Assembly: GCA_019648995.1 (NCBI GenBank)
Contig: BLXT01005852.1
Location: 876,963-902,246 of the forward strand
DNA length: 25,284 nt
Direction of reading: 5' to 3'
DNA from: Plakobranchus ocellatus
Lineage: Eukaryota; Mollusca; Gastropoda; Plakobranchidae
Shown here piece after piece: positions 1 through 11,984 of this stretch. Under the pieces are notes generated by a model. The model was not told the DNA's origin. It did not search any database and saw only the letters and a program-made list of their open reading frames with translations. The translations under genes and the position numbers were made by a program. Positions within the stretch are counted from its first letter, which is position 1. Each line of letters begins with the position of its first letter.

Positions 1-105
1 TTTTTTTTTTTTGTTTGCAATATTTCACTTAAGAGTGGTAAAAGCATTGTATACAGTAATAAAAGTGTATGACTTCACACCCACATCTAAATCCCCATTC
101 TACAT

Positions 106-114
106 CTCTCTATT

Positions 115-183
<69 letters not shown>
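106..183. repeat. (CT)n microsatellite abutting a splice acceptor
   Basis: Almost pure CT/TC dinucleotide repeat, about 78 bp with a few interruptions. It runs to within about 8 bases of the acceptor AG of the first visible RRP1 exon, so the array itself serves as the polypyrimidine tract. Confidence 0.9.
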
Positions 184-191
184 GCTTACAG

Positions 192-1814
192 CAGGTCAGA
201 ATCTAGTATGGACTGGTCTTTGGGAGCCAATGATGAATCTTCCTCAGCAACAGTGGCTGATGACGTTGGAGATGATAAAGCCGTCTCCAAACGGACCCTG
301 AGTAACACAGACCCTGGCCCAGACAGACAGGTGCAGTTTTTAAAAAACTCTTTCAGTCTAATTCTGCGACAGTTGTGCAGAATTTTTTTTTTTTTTTACT
401 TTTTTTTAAGTATTTACACTAGGGCCATTTTTTTTTTCCTGAGAATAGCTTATTGAAATTATCTGTTTTGCTTTTTCAAAGCTTTCTTTAGTAGACTGCA
501 GTTATGCTTTAAATATGTGTTTGTTTCTTTTTATGTCAACACCAGAGGCCATCGAGAAAGAAAGAGTGTCACGTGAGATGCTTGTCAGGCTGTCTCTAGT
601 GCTTAGAGTGCCGCTTTTTGTTTAACAATTTCCTGGACTCTCTTCATCCAGGTTTTAACGGGCTACCCTTTTTTTGTCTTTTTATCACTGGCTTGTGTGA
701 CTTTCATTAGGCAAGTCCACAACGTCTGATTCATTGCCTTATTTCTCCTTCATCAGTTTGTCTTACTTTGCTTGCCTTGTTCATGACATTCAGAGGCAGT
801 CGAGTTTGCAAGTTGTTTTGGAATAATTAGTTGCAAAGAAACTTGAGCCCAGGCTTTTTTTTTGGTTATTTAAAGAATGAAGAAAAGGCTTAGTAACGTA
901 TGTATGTACTTTTATCCTTATATGTTTCCATTTCAGAAGGCGCTGTACCATTTTAAAGGAGAGGACAGCTCTTTGACCCCTTACGGCAAGAAGAAAGTTG
1001 TCTTTGATCTGCGCAAGAATCGAGCTAATAGTTAGTATCATTATATTTATAATAAACACTTTGTATCAACTGGAGAATAACAACTGTTTAAGAATGTCTG
1101 GCTGCACTGCTTATCAAACTGGTGCCTTGCGGTGATTTTTTGGGGGGTTTTTGTTGTTTTTTTTTTTCTGTGTCCACATGTTTCATGAAGATATGGAGAT
1201 GAATATTAAACACACAACATCATTTACAAGCGCTTGCATAACAGATTGATACAGTTCCTTTCATTAGATATACAATGAAAAAAAAAAACAACAAACAAAC
1301 AAACACAAAAATGAAAATGAAAAAGTAAGCGTGCCACAATTTGTTTGAATTTGGCAATATGTAGCAGCTTTTTTACTACAATTGAAAGTCAAAAAAAAAA
1401 AAAAACATCAGTTGTGTTAATGTGAAGTCCATTATTTATATTATATATATAGGTTTTTAAAAAATCATACTTTGGAATGAAAGTTATTAACGCTGTGAAG
1501 TGTATTGGTATTGCTAATTTGTAAAAGTAATACAATCGTCTTGTCTTTGTCCAGAATTTCAAGATTACATCAAGAGTCTGAGGCAACAGCCAGATTCCCC
1601 GCATGTGCCAGAGAAAAGTCCATCCAACAGCATTTTGAAGCCAGGTTTATCTCCGGATCTTTCCACTGCTGCTAAAGGTGGGAAGAAAAAGCTTGGTAAA
1701 GCAAAGAGGAGCCCTAAGAAAAAGAAAAAGGCGAGAGAGGGTTCCCGTAGCCCATCCCCTGGACATGGTAAATTGAAACCTGTACGGTCGCGGTCGGACT
1801 TAAGAATAAGTTGA
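192..1814 (+). CDS. RRP1: RRP1/NNP-1-like nucleolar rRNA-processing protein, last three exons (5' part outside window)
   Basis: Exons are about 192-330 (acceptor AG at 190-191; the AG at 193-194 is also usable), 937-1030 and 1555-1814, ending at TGA. Phases agree: the first junction falls between codons and the second splits a lysine codon. The end of the protein reads VVFDLRKNRANKF, then a KSLRQ..DSP stretch and SILKPG, followed by a lysine-rich tail (GGKKKLGKAK, SPKKKKKAR, SRSPSPGHGK). The pattern of a short beta-like segment with an Asn, then SL..SP..SILK, resembles the conserved C-terminal motif of animal RRP1/NNP-1 (Nop52 family), which acts in the nucleolus in pre-rRNA processing; the basic tail fits nucleolar targeting. 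The upstream exon is acidic and serine-rich (NDESSSATVADDVGDD). The Nop52 core domain lies left of the window, so the name rests on the tail alone. The donor after 330 (gtgcag) is weak. Confidence 0.72.
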
Positions 1815-2183
1815 TAAAAAAAGTAGAGATATTTTTTTTTATGTATTTTGATTTTGTAAGGTTGTATCAAGATGCTCTGAAACCTCTGAGAGGTAAAGAA
1901 TCCATTCCGTCACTTTTTAAAAACAATTTGTTTTCTTCACATTAGGCAGGTAGTGCGCCATGCTCATGCATTTATTTCAATAAGTGACGCTCGTGACACT
2001 TTACACTGTGTCATTATTCTGCCTTTTTTTTTCCATACTTGATTGCTATCAAATCTTTTTTTTTTTTTTTTGTCACTTCCATTTTTGTTAATAATGCAAT
2101 TGTGAAATATGTCTAATTATGGTATTTACAATGGACAAATACCTCCTGTTTTTTTGCCACAATGCCACATTATTTTATAAACA

Positions 2184-2189
2184 AATAAA
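2184..2189 (+). terminator. Candidate poly(A) signal of the RRP1-like gene
   Basis: AATAAA lies 370 bases after the RRP1 stop codon, with a T-rich stretch near 2240-2265 downstream. It is the first canonical hexamer after the stop, which would give a 3' UTR of about 0.4 kb. No transcript evidence is available here. Confidence 0.5.
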
Positions 2190-5100
2190 ATTAAAAAGAA
2201 ACTGCAGCTTGAAAACTCACATTATTTTCTTCTGTTATTTCTGAATTTTTTTTGGTTCTTGCATTTTATAAAGTAGCGTCATAAAACAGAGAGGTGGATC
2301 ACAGGAAAACTTTGATTATTGGATTGAAGCAGTGCTTCTAATTTCTGTGGGTTTCTGCATTTTCAGTCTTCTGCAAAATTGTCCGCTTTAGGCCGCTTTA
2401 GAAAAAAAAGATATTTCATTACTTCAGATTGAACAAAATACATATAAGTTAAATTGATGTCAAAGACATTTTAAATGGCTTTATTTGCAGTCTGATTTTC
2501 AAAAATTTTCTTGGGCCAGGCGCCTTTAAGTGTGCTCCTGCCTTTGGAGGCCCCATTGTCCGCCACCTCGGCTTTCTTCATTTCTCATTGATAGCATCGC
2601 TTAAGTCTGCTGGTGATAAAAATCATGAATTTATAATCCATTCACACAAAATGAGTGAGTTATTGGAAATCATTCAACACAAATGTAGAGCAGGATATTT
2701 TAACATGGTAGGCATTGGATTTGAAAGAGGCCTGGTCTAAAGACATATTTTTTTGCAGTAAATTCAGTATGTTGTATTTTTGCAACCCCAAGGCTTTGTT
2801 TATTTCTGATTATTGTCTTCACTGCATCAAGCAGGGAGGTAGATTCCATCAGCCAAGTAAGCACAATCGTGTCCAAATTGGTGGAAGTTAAACAGAACCT
2901 TAAAAATCTAAATAAGAACCAGTGTGCATGGTACGATTTTAAGCTTTAGCCTAAAATAGGAGAGCTGGAGCATGAATGATATATTTATTTGGTGATTGTA
3001 ATCAAATATTTTGTTTTGAACCCCGTTAGTAGTGCTAAGTGATTCCTGACAAATTCAATATACAGTAGACCACACCCAAAACCAAAAAGAAATTGAAGAG
3101 CTTCCCGTTTTTCCTCATATTCTTTCTAATTAAACATGCAGTAAACCGAAAGCGTTAGCTGTCTTACTATGGCTAAAGCGAAATAAAAAGTACTGGGAAA
3201 GCCCAGTCACTGTCCGACCAACACAAAAAAAAAATCTTTTTTTTTCTCTTTCACACCTTGCCTTTCCCTTTCTTGCATTACTCCATGCAAACCCAATACT
3301 GTTAGTTATCGGTACCTCACACTACAGATGGCCAGGCCCGATGTCTGGCTAAGACTAGGTCCACTGCACACACCTGCCCATCCCTTCTCTTCTACCGCTC
3401 GGTTACGCAGCGGAACCGTGCCAGACACTCCCTACAGGTCTAGGTCCGGTCAGCATAAAGCTTAGCAAATACTGTTGCATCACAGCTGCAGGTAATTATG
3501 CCATCTCTCTTGTGGAGAACTTCAGTACCAAAAATCTTAGACGATGATTTAGTTGTAAAAACTAAAAGTAGAGGACTTCAGGACCGGAAAACTGACTTAG
3601 GCGATGATGAAATTGTGAAAGCTCTACATTGATAACAGGTGCAAGAACCTCTTAACTGAAAAGGAAAGAGAAGAAGATGGAGAGGTGGATAAAAAAGAGA
3701 GAAAGATTTGTGGATAGGCGTGTTCATTCACATTGTGATGTGACCATAGGTGAGATTGGTTTAACTTAATAATTTTGAAGCTGGTCACTCTCTTTTATTA
3801 ATCTTACTTATTTAATGCCCTATGCTTAAACCAAAATAGAAAGCATACTCCCTAGAATTTCGCTTTAAAAAAACGTGTACAGCTGTACACTGTATGGGGG
3901 AGGGTCACAATTTATAAGATGAAAATTTAGGTCAGGTTTATAGAAAATGCAAAGAATCTTGTGCTGTTACATTAGGTTTGTAATCGAGGTGGTGCTGTGA
4001 CTTGAAGCTTATAACATGTAATACAAAACAAAGATCGCTAAGATTTTTATATAAGGCTTTGCAAACCTCGCTGCATATAATATTTATACTCCAGTATCCC
4101 TGATTCATGCCAGAATTGCAGCACTAAATGCAGAGCTACCTGGTGATGGGTTTCCTGGAAACTGATTAATTTGAGATAAGCAAAGTAATGGAGTAAAGCC
4201 AAAATGTTCACTTTAAGAGTTGACACTGAAATCAAACACTGCTGCATAGGGGGAAAAAAAATATGAAAACACATTAGGAAAGAGTGAACTTACTTGATGT
4301 CAAATTACCCACACAAAAAAAAACAAACAAAAAATCCCCCTATAGCTGAATAGAATTAGTAAAATACGTGTGCTTTCAGTCTCTGTCTTTTGTTTCAATA
4401 TATCATATTATATCGCGACTGCCAGTATTTTCTCATCAAGCAAGGGCAGGAAATTATGACTCTTTTCTTTATTTTTTAGGAAGTTTTTTCCACAAAGTAA
4501 CGATGGTTATGTGTATGGTAAAAAAGCAAACAGTTTAGAATATTATAAATTTGCAAAACCTAACAATGTCATAGAGGAAACGAATTTGCTTTGTGTCTCC
4601 GAGCCTGCCCATCACTTGTGTGTAGGACTTCTAGGAGACGATCTCAAATGTTTTTGCTCTTTTTGGGTTGTTGTGGGTTTTTAATATGCAATAGAAAAAT
4701 CTGCAAATTTGGATACCCCATACACCACTTTGTAACATTAACACTAGAGAACTTGGAGTTTTGGAATTTAGAAAAGCAACTTCTATATGCTAAAAAGAAA
4801 AAAAAAATTATAAAATCAAATTTTGTTTGTTGTCAATTTCACATGGCAAATCTATGAAATTTTATCTTAGATTTATTATAAGAATAAAAATCTTCAAAAT
4901 TGTGGATTATTCAAAATTAAAAGTTTTTGGAGAAATCAAATAATGTTCAAATTTTTGGGGGGTAAAGTAGCTTAGTTCTAAGAACTGTCAAGGTGCTGTA
5001 ATACTAATAGAGGAAAGAGAAATAATACCATGTAAATACTGTACTGTGAATTACAGTGTGATGTATGCATCGACAGATCAAGCTGTGGAAGCATCTTCTG

Positions 5101-6262
5101 AAAGCTAAATAATGTTTAGCTGGCTTGACTTGACTGGGTTTTGATATCGAGGCATTGAATAATACCGGAGGAGATGATTAAATTCAACAGTTTATTATCA
5201 TATCAAACATGAAAATTAGTTTTTAAAAAAAATTAGTCATCTTATTATATTGGAGCTATGATCAAACTAATGCCTATACAAATTTTTGTAGGGCGTCAAT
5301 GAAATCCACAAAAATATAGATACATGTATGTTACTCTAGATTATGTCATTTTATGAGGGCATATATTTAAAATCCCGAAGTTGCTTTACGGATTTACAAA
5401 AGGACATTTTATAACCCAATTTAAAGCTTATTACGCTGGCAAAATAAAATATGTTGGTAGACATTTTAATAACAATTCTCGGGAACTTTGTGTGCCACAA
5501 TTTAAAGCCAAAGGGAAAAACCGACATTAAATGTTTGGTGCGAACTTTTGTTTTCTTGAGAATATTTTACAGTGAAATGATACAAATTAAAATCAGTAAT
5601 GGGTTTGCCTAGTGTAAATAAAGGCCCTAATAAGCAATAAGTTGTTACTCAATGGGAATCTTTTAGTAGGTAATATTTTGAATCTGATTGTAAGTGAATG
5701 CAGCAAAAGATTGCCTTGTAAATTCTATGACACTTGACAGAGCATTCCACAGACAATTAATAATTAAGAAAAAAAATCTAGGTTTTACAGTACTGCTAGT
5801 AGAACTAGCCTTTATATTTAATTTTCATTATGTTTATTGCCAAATTTCCTCAAGTATAAAAACATGGAATTTTTTTGCCTCTATCTGTACATTATTTGTA
5901 TATCCAATGTTCATTAATTAAAATTCCACGAAAGGCAATGTATTCAGCAAAAGTTCAATTATGTGAGCTCTTGGCAGATTTATCACACACAAAAAATAAT
6001 CACGATTTATGTCTTTTGAAGCCAGATACAGTTTGAGGACTTTCCATTTTATCCACAGTAATCGTCTTCTTTTAAGTAAATTGTTTTTTTGTTGATGTGG
6101 TACTGGTACCTAGTAAAAAAGTGTTGCTGTTCACAAAGGTCAAAATTATGAGACCCTCATCAACAAGAAATGTCACCTTTGTTTTGTTTTGTTTTTTTTT
6201 TAATCCAAATTTTCAGTTTGCTCACAAGAATAAGATAAATATGCAACGTCCACAAAAAATTT
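2190..6262. other. Convergent intergenic region between RRP1 and Flattop
   Basis: About 4 kb of AT-rich sequence lies between two converging 3' ends. Most of it has only short chance frames and homopolymer runs. Two patches stand out. One is 2500-2590, locally GC-rich within an open plus-strand frame of 95 codons (2453-2740, no upstream ATG). The other is 3288-3632, described separately. I see no splice-consistent gene, tRNA or rRNA here. Confidence 0.6.
3288..3632. repeat. GC-richer patch of unknown origin ending in a degenerate two-unit repeat
   Basis: This stretch is clearly GC-richer than its surroundings and has CpG dinucleotides (for example around 3398-3420), suggesting inserted or once-repeated DNA. 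Its right end contains two related units of about 55 bp: one starts GAGAACTTCAG at 3515, the other GAGGACTTCAG at 3570, and each is followed by CTTAG.CGATGAT and a TTGTRAAA block. Both lie in one plus frame (3459-3632, 57 codons, no recognised domain). I cannot assign a family. Confidence 0.45.
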
Positions 6263-6268
6263 TTTATT
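6263..6268 (-). terminator. Candidate poly(A) signal of Flattop
   Basis: TTTATT on the plus strand is AATAAA on the minus strand, about 470 bases after the Flattop stop codon. I found no canonical hexamer nearer to the stop. Its use is inferred. Confidence 0.4.
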
Positions 6269-6738
6269 AAATTTACAGAGGGGCAAAGCAAAATTCTATT
6301 CAACATGATTGTGATAATACAGAAGTTAACTTCAGAGTAAAGAAGAAATAATAAGCTGGCCCACGGAACCATTGCGGAACATTTTTCCAAATTAAAGAAG
6401 GCAGGAGAGCAGCATTCTTCTTCCTTTAGCACAGCCATTCAGTCATGGTGTTGATGAAAACGCGTAATAATTAAATGTATTTTCAATGATTTCCTCCATT
6501 CACAAAACAAAAAGAAAACAAGACTGCCATTTCATAATAGATAAAAGATAGCAAAAGCTGATGTCACTTGCTTTTGCCAAAGCTGGCTGCATAATTTTTG
6601 TTTTCTCACAGCCAGTTAGATGAGCAAAAACAAAACAAAAATCCTTGTTCATGTACACCTGAATATTTAAATCCATCAAAATTATTTGTTTGTAAACTTA
6701 TTTAAGCTACACTGTGAAAAGTAAAGCTATGAACAAAG

Positions 6739-9700
6739 CTAGCCAAGCAGCGCCCCCTCTGCTTGCGGATTTGTTCCGTCAACTGGGACATTGGCTGGGC
6801 TCTTCATGCCCGTGATCCTATCCCCAGGGGTGGGTGGCTTGTCTGCTCGGCGCTGCAAGTCGGCGTCAGGTGTGTTCAAACCTCCAATTACAGCATTTTT
6901 TTCCTTTGGAGCCAGGGGGGAAACCCGTTGCTCTGCCTCCTGTTGCACATTTTCCTCGGCCACGCACATTGGGGTGACAGGTTTGGGGGATTGTGCGTTG
7001 CCAACAGGTGACATGCAGGCAGGACTCTTAGCCTGCAGGAAAGGGAAAAAGAGCAAAAGTGTGTTGAAATAATACATGTAGAATCAATATGTTTGGGTAA
7101 GATTAAATTTAACCAATGGCATCATTCATAAATCCAAATTATTGTAGGATAGTGTCAGGTAGGGCACAGAGAAGAATTGAGAGAATAACAGAAATTAACA
7201 ACACCACTGTTATGTATAAAAAAAAAATATTTTCTTTTTCAAATGTGATGTAAATGGGTTGATACAGGACACAGTTTTGGAACCAAATTCTAGGATATTT
7301 GGTTCAAACCAAGCTGGATGTTTACTCAAGAGTACTCAGACTCAGATCATCTTACTTCAAAGTTTTGAATCCAGAGACTGCCACTATATGTCAATGTTAT
7401 CAAAATTCATCTTTTGCTTTTAGATTTTGTGCTTTCGTTATCTAAATCATATGGACAAGTAGGATGAAATTAATAACAATTTGGAATTGGAAAAATTCAC
7501 CAATGAAATACATTTCTTAAGGTCTCCTCATCCATTGGAATATGGATTTTTTTTTTTTTTTTTTTGTGTCTTGTTTGTGCATTTTGTCTTACAACTTACA
7601 AGTTACCTAAAAAATAGATTTTTCTTTTTTAATTAAAAGAAGTGAAGACAGAGAGTGAGAGACACTATATCGTATTATTTTACATTGGGATTGAAGCATT
7701 TTTCTCACGGGTTCTATTTCATTTTGTTTTCGCAATTGTATATAGTCGGTCCAAAAAAAAGGTGATCTCATCATCCAATCTGCTAAAATCTTCCAAAAAT
7801 TGGAGAACAATATAATTAAGACTCCTTAAACATCCGCAATCAAACGCAGTGCTGTGGCACCCGTAGATTGAACACTCCCAATCATGTTCTTCATTTGGCT
7901 ATGGAAGTGCAGACCACTGAGAAAGTCGGTTTTTTACAATGAAAAGCTACTGTAGAAGCGTTGGAACTAAAGAGTTTTCACTAGGAAAAAGTAGAAACCT
8001 CCTAATTTGAATGTACAGGATAGGAGGGGGTCAAACTTTCAAATTGAGGATACCCAAATTCTTTTCCTTTGCTATTTAAAACTTTCAAGGAAAACAATAG
8101 ACTGGTACTTTTTGAAATGTCTCCTCTTTTGTATTATTAAATCTTTTCCATGTTGTTTTACAAAAGGTTCGGCTTGCTTTTGTCGGAGAGATAGTTACAT
8201 TTCCTCTTTTTCAAAAGTTTAGCTTTGCTTTACCTTTAAAGCTTAACGACTCTGAGATAAGGCAAACAGGGAGAAAATATTTGTATAGTGCCATCCTGGG
8301 AAGTATTGGCTTTGAATCAGGAGAATCAAAACCTATTCATGAGACTGAATTCAACAAAACCGAAGAGAAGAAACGATCCTAACATCTTGAAAACTTTGAT
8401 TCATGAAAAATTCAAATTATCAGATTTTGGCTACAGAGATTTGTATTGCATTGTTTTATCTTAAGTGAGAAATTTTATTGTCAAGTCTCGCCCCCCAGTA
8501 TTGAACGAGCAAGTCCTCATCAACCATGTTTACACCTATGTAATAGCAGCTTATGGTTAGCAGAACTCTCTACTCTACCCATGAGCACCAGCTTACCTTT
8601 GGCCACTTGAGGCTCTCACGACTCTCCTTTCTGGACATGGCCCTTGGCTGGTTAGAACCGATGGCGGTCATCTCTACCTGTGTGCACGGCTCTTGTGATG
8701 TCGCAGCTCCAGCGGCACCTCCCTCTGGGTGACAAACCATCCCCACAGGGCGCTGGCTTTCTGGGGCATCCATTTTCACAGGCAAGGGGTCCACAGTCTG
8801 GCAACAAATAAAGTTATAATGTGCAATAATGTTCGTAATCTCGTAATTTGACACGAGTCTGTGGTGCCACAAAAAAATGATGGCTTGCTGCAGGAACAAG
8901 TGTGATAACTTTAGGTACAGATGACAGAGTTCACAATGTATCACATCCAAATTCGCTCACCAACTGTGGAAGAGACTGGCAGTGTTCAATGCTATATAAG
9001 ATCTATGGTTAGAGCCCTCTAGCAAGCAATAAATCAATTTTTATTGAGCCAATTTTTCCAAAAAAACGACTCCGTTTGTGATCACACTACATATCCTTTT
9101 TGGCAATTTAAGTTCACCATTTATATAAAGGGATATTAATGACTTTATGGTGCAAATTTCCCCCGTATAATCTATACGGATCTTCTATTGCAAGTTCTAG
9201 CCATTATAATACATTGGCCTGAACCAATCATTTCTGAAATGACCCAGTAGTAGCTCCATAAACTGTGTTGCAGCTCATGCCAATAAAAAAAAAAAAAAAT
9301 TCTTGAGACCAGCCCAAATAGCTCAGCAATTACATTTTAACACTTTTAATGATTAATTAACAGCCTGTAAATTCTTTCTTTGTGAGCTTCACGATGTTGA
9401 AATCTGAATAACGCTATGTGGAATCTGGGCCAATATATGGGAATTTTAACTTCATGAAGAAAGCTTTAGAAAGGAAGCACAAAAAAAAGAGAAAAAAAAA
9501 TCTCTTTATTTTCAAAAGCTTTACATGCAAAAGCCAATACATTAAGGCTTGTCTCAATTCCAAAAAAGAAGAAATCAGTACAAAAACTTGATAGATTTAA
9601 GATAAATTTACATGGCATCTCTTGATAGCTCCGTTGATGACGACATCACTCTTTTCTTTCATATTCGCCGCTTTCAACACGACATCCTCGCACCGAGCTG

Positions 9701-11831
9701 TAGGGTTAAGTACTCTGTTGCCTGCAATCGTGAAAAAATATCCAGGATTGTTTATCAATCATTGGCAAAGAAAAAGGTATTGTAATTAAAGGTATGATTG
9801 CTTCATGACTTGCCACCATACTGATTGCTAGATAGAATGAGCAATTCACCTGTCACCTATCCCATAGATCTGGGATCCGTCAGGGCGCAGCAGAGGATCT
9901 CCTTACCACAGCTTTCCATTCCTCTCGATCTTCAGCTTTCCGTAAGGTGTTTCTCAGCTCAAATCCTGTCCATTCTCTGATGTTGTCATCCCAGCGTTTC
10001 TTCTGCCTCCCTCTCCTTCCGCCTCCATTTACGGTACCTGCATGATGGTCTTCGCAAGGCCAGATGAACGAGTAGTGTGCCCATACCATTTCAGTTTTCG
10101 TTGTCAAACGATGGTCAGAAGGTCAACATGTGGTCCAATGGCATTTATAATTCTACTACTCACTTCCTCATTTGTGGTATGATCTTTATATGAGATACCA
10201 AGTAGTCTTCTGTAGCACCTCATTTCCATGGCTCTGATTCTTCTTTCAATATCAGCGTTCAGTGTCCACGACTCACAGGCATAGAGAAAGATTGACATTA
10301 CCAAGGAACGTAGCAGTCTGATCTTAGAGCTGATAGAAATGTTCTTATTGTTCCAGATGGGTTTAAGTTTGGTCAGAGCGGCTGTAGTCTGGGCTATTCT
10401 GGATAGTATTTCAGGCTTTGATCCTTCGTCGGTGATTATTGAGCAATTCAAACTACAGTAAAGTCTGAACTGGAACTTTGATACATAGTTTTCGAAGTAT
10501 AATTCTTATTTACATGCATTTATTTCTATTTGGTGTGTCTCCGTTTTGAATCATGATGAACCAAGTATATTGATCACTGAGTTCCTTTGGTTTCAATAAC
10601 ATGGATGAATTTTCACATCTGTCTTTTCAGATCGATCAAACTTACCTGGAATCTTGTTGGGCATATCCCAGGTGCCCACAAAAGTCCCCCATGGTGAAGT
10701 CCTCTCCTTGGGGACATTAGTTAGCAAGTGACCGCGGTCATTGGCCTTGATTCTTGTAAAACCAGAATGTGGCTCTGGATGCTTCATATACAAAAAGACA
10801 CACATGTACACAAAATAAAATTTAAAATATTTGTTTGAGAAATACGTGCAACATCTATAACAGAGGGTTTCAACAGAAATAAAATGAAATTCATCTAAGC
10901 CTAACCAGCAAAATATTGTTTTCTTACTTTATGTGAAAAATTATTTGCATGTTTTCATCTTGTCTTCATCGTAAATAACTATGATAATTAAAATCAGTAC
11001 TTTTATTTTTGATATAATATATTATTACTATTATTTGTAGAATTGACAGCAGCAGTAGTAGCACTAAGACTTTAAATGCGAGTGAAACGATTCATTAAAA
11101 TCTGGATATAATGATCTTCATGACGCTCTGTGTTAAGAAATTTTTATTTATTTAATAATGACAGCTTAATTTTTAAAAGTAGCAGATCATCACCTTTCCA
11201 CTTGTGTTTTTAGGAAGCTCCCAGTTTTGAAGCTTTTGTGGGGTAAATGCTTGTTCATACTGGAGAAAAAAAGAAATCAAATCATCAGTTTCATTATAGA
11301 TCTAGATGCAAAAAAAACGAAGTAATATTAACATGAAAAAAGGAACACTGCTCAAATAATTTTAAAATCAGTGATCCATATAGCATGTTTAACTTGCCAC
11401 TCAGCAGCCTTTACAAACTAATAGAAAGCTAAGATTTGAATGGGACGAGCAGTGCTTCATTATTCTTTCTGACAATCTTTCACTCTTGTAGACTCCAAAG
11501 CTGTCACACATATTCCCTTTCAGCTAGGCAATTTTGGCCTAGAAATTTCCTTGCAATAAACCAGCCATAAACACGGGCCTAAAAGTAATAGGCCTAGATT
11601 TTTGTATCGTTTTAAAATCCCAAATATCGAAATATTTGTGGTATGCAATTTTAAAACTTAGATCTAGATCTAGATTAGAGCTCAAGATTATAGGCTTTTC
11701 TAAATTCACAATAATTGATAGCGCGTTCATGGACTTACTTGTATGTGGAGCCTATATCAACATTAAAAAAAGATTTAAAACTTTTTTACGTAAACATATC
11801 CTACCTGGTTTGCGTGAAAGTTGATGCTCAT
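6739..11831 (-). CDS. CFAP126: Flattop (CFAP126), complete six-exon gene
   Basis: Exons in transcript order: 11831-11805, 11259-11194, 10781-10646, 9721-9612, 8797-8597, 7032-6739 (TAG). All junctions are GT-AG with agreeing phases (only the exon 3/4 junction splits a codon, a glycine), giving 277 residues. The first 90 match vertebrate Flattop almost in register: MSINFHANQYEQAF, then KLQNW, GFTRIKANDRGHLL (about 39-52) and SPWGTFVGTWDMPNKIP (60-76), against human ANQYEKAF, LQNW, IIANDRGHLL, NPWGSFMGTWQMPLKIP. Flattop is a FOXJ1-target protein of motile cilia, located at basal bodies and inside axonemal doublets. Residues 114-277 are a low-complexity Pro/Ser/Ala/Glu-rich tail without a domain I know, making the protein about 100 residues longer than human Flattop (177). 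The ATG at 11831 is fixed by alignment to the human start. The last exon could vary between isoforms; exons 5 and 6 rest on splice sites and phase rather than homology. Confidence 0.93.
9849..10439 (-). mobile_element. 5'-truncated non-LTR retrotransposon (LINE) tail in Flattop intron 3
   Basis: The minus strand encodes the C-terminal end of a LINE endonuclease-reverse transcriptase polyprotein: EILSRIAQTTAALTKLKP, LYACESWTLNADIERRI, AMEMRCYRRLLGISYKDH, and after a break GGRRRGRQKKRWDDNI and a final VRRSSAAP before the stop at 9880. The catalytic RT domain is absent. It is interrupted by an in-frame stop near 10104 and a frameshift near 10045, so it is dead. The 11-bp TGAGCAATTCA flanks it on both sides (9838-9848 and 10440-10450), a clear target-site duplication placing the insertion at 591 bp. 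The coding style resembles RTE/BovB-like or related endonuclease LINEs common in molluscs; the exact clade cannot be fixed from the tail. It lies in the same orientation as Flattop. Confidence 0.92.
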
Positions 11832-11915
11832 CTTGGAATTATTTACTTTCAGATCTAGCTCAACATAAAATTCTAATTTTCTAAGCCACAACGCTCGGAA
11901 CGAGCAGGGAATCGC

Positions 11916-11949
11916 GTTGCTGGCGAATGCTTTACGTTGCTATGAAAAA
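11916..11949 (-). promoter_or_regulatory. Candidate paired RFX X-box half-sites upstream of Flattop
   Basis: The minus strand carries AGCAAC twice, at 11921-11916 and 11941-11936, exactly 20 bp (two helical turns) apart. The upstream one reads CATAGCAAC, a full match to the right half of the X-box (ATRGHAAC); the left half (TTTTTC) is poor. They lie 85-118 bp before the Flattop ATG, the usual place for X-boxes of ciliary genes. RFX control is inferred. Confidence 0.35.
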
Positions 11950-11984
11950 AATAATATCGCACAAAGAGGAAGTAGGTATTAAAA

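Noticed and set aside
1565-1870. 101-codon minus-strand frame
   Set aside because: Antisense shadow of the last RRP1 exon; the lysine-rich tail reads as Phe/Leu runs on the other strand.
4592-4646. Inverted pair GTCTCC / GGAGAC with a loop of about 37 nt
   Set aside because: Six pairs across a long loop are expected by chance and no other element features are present.
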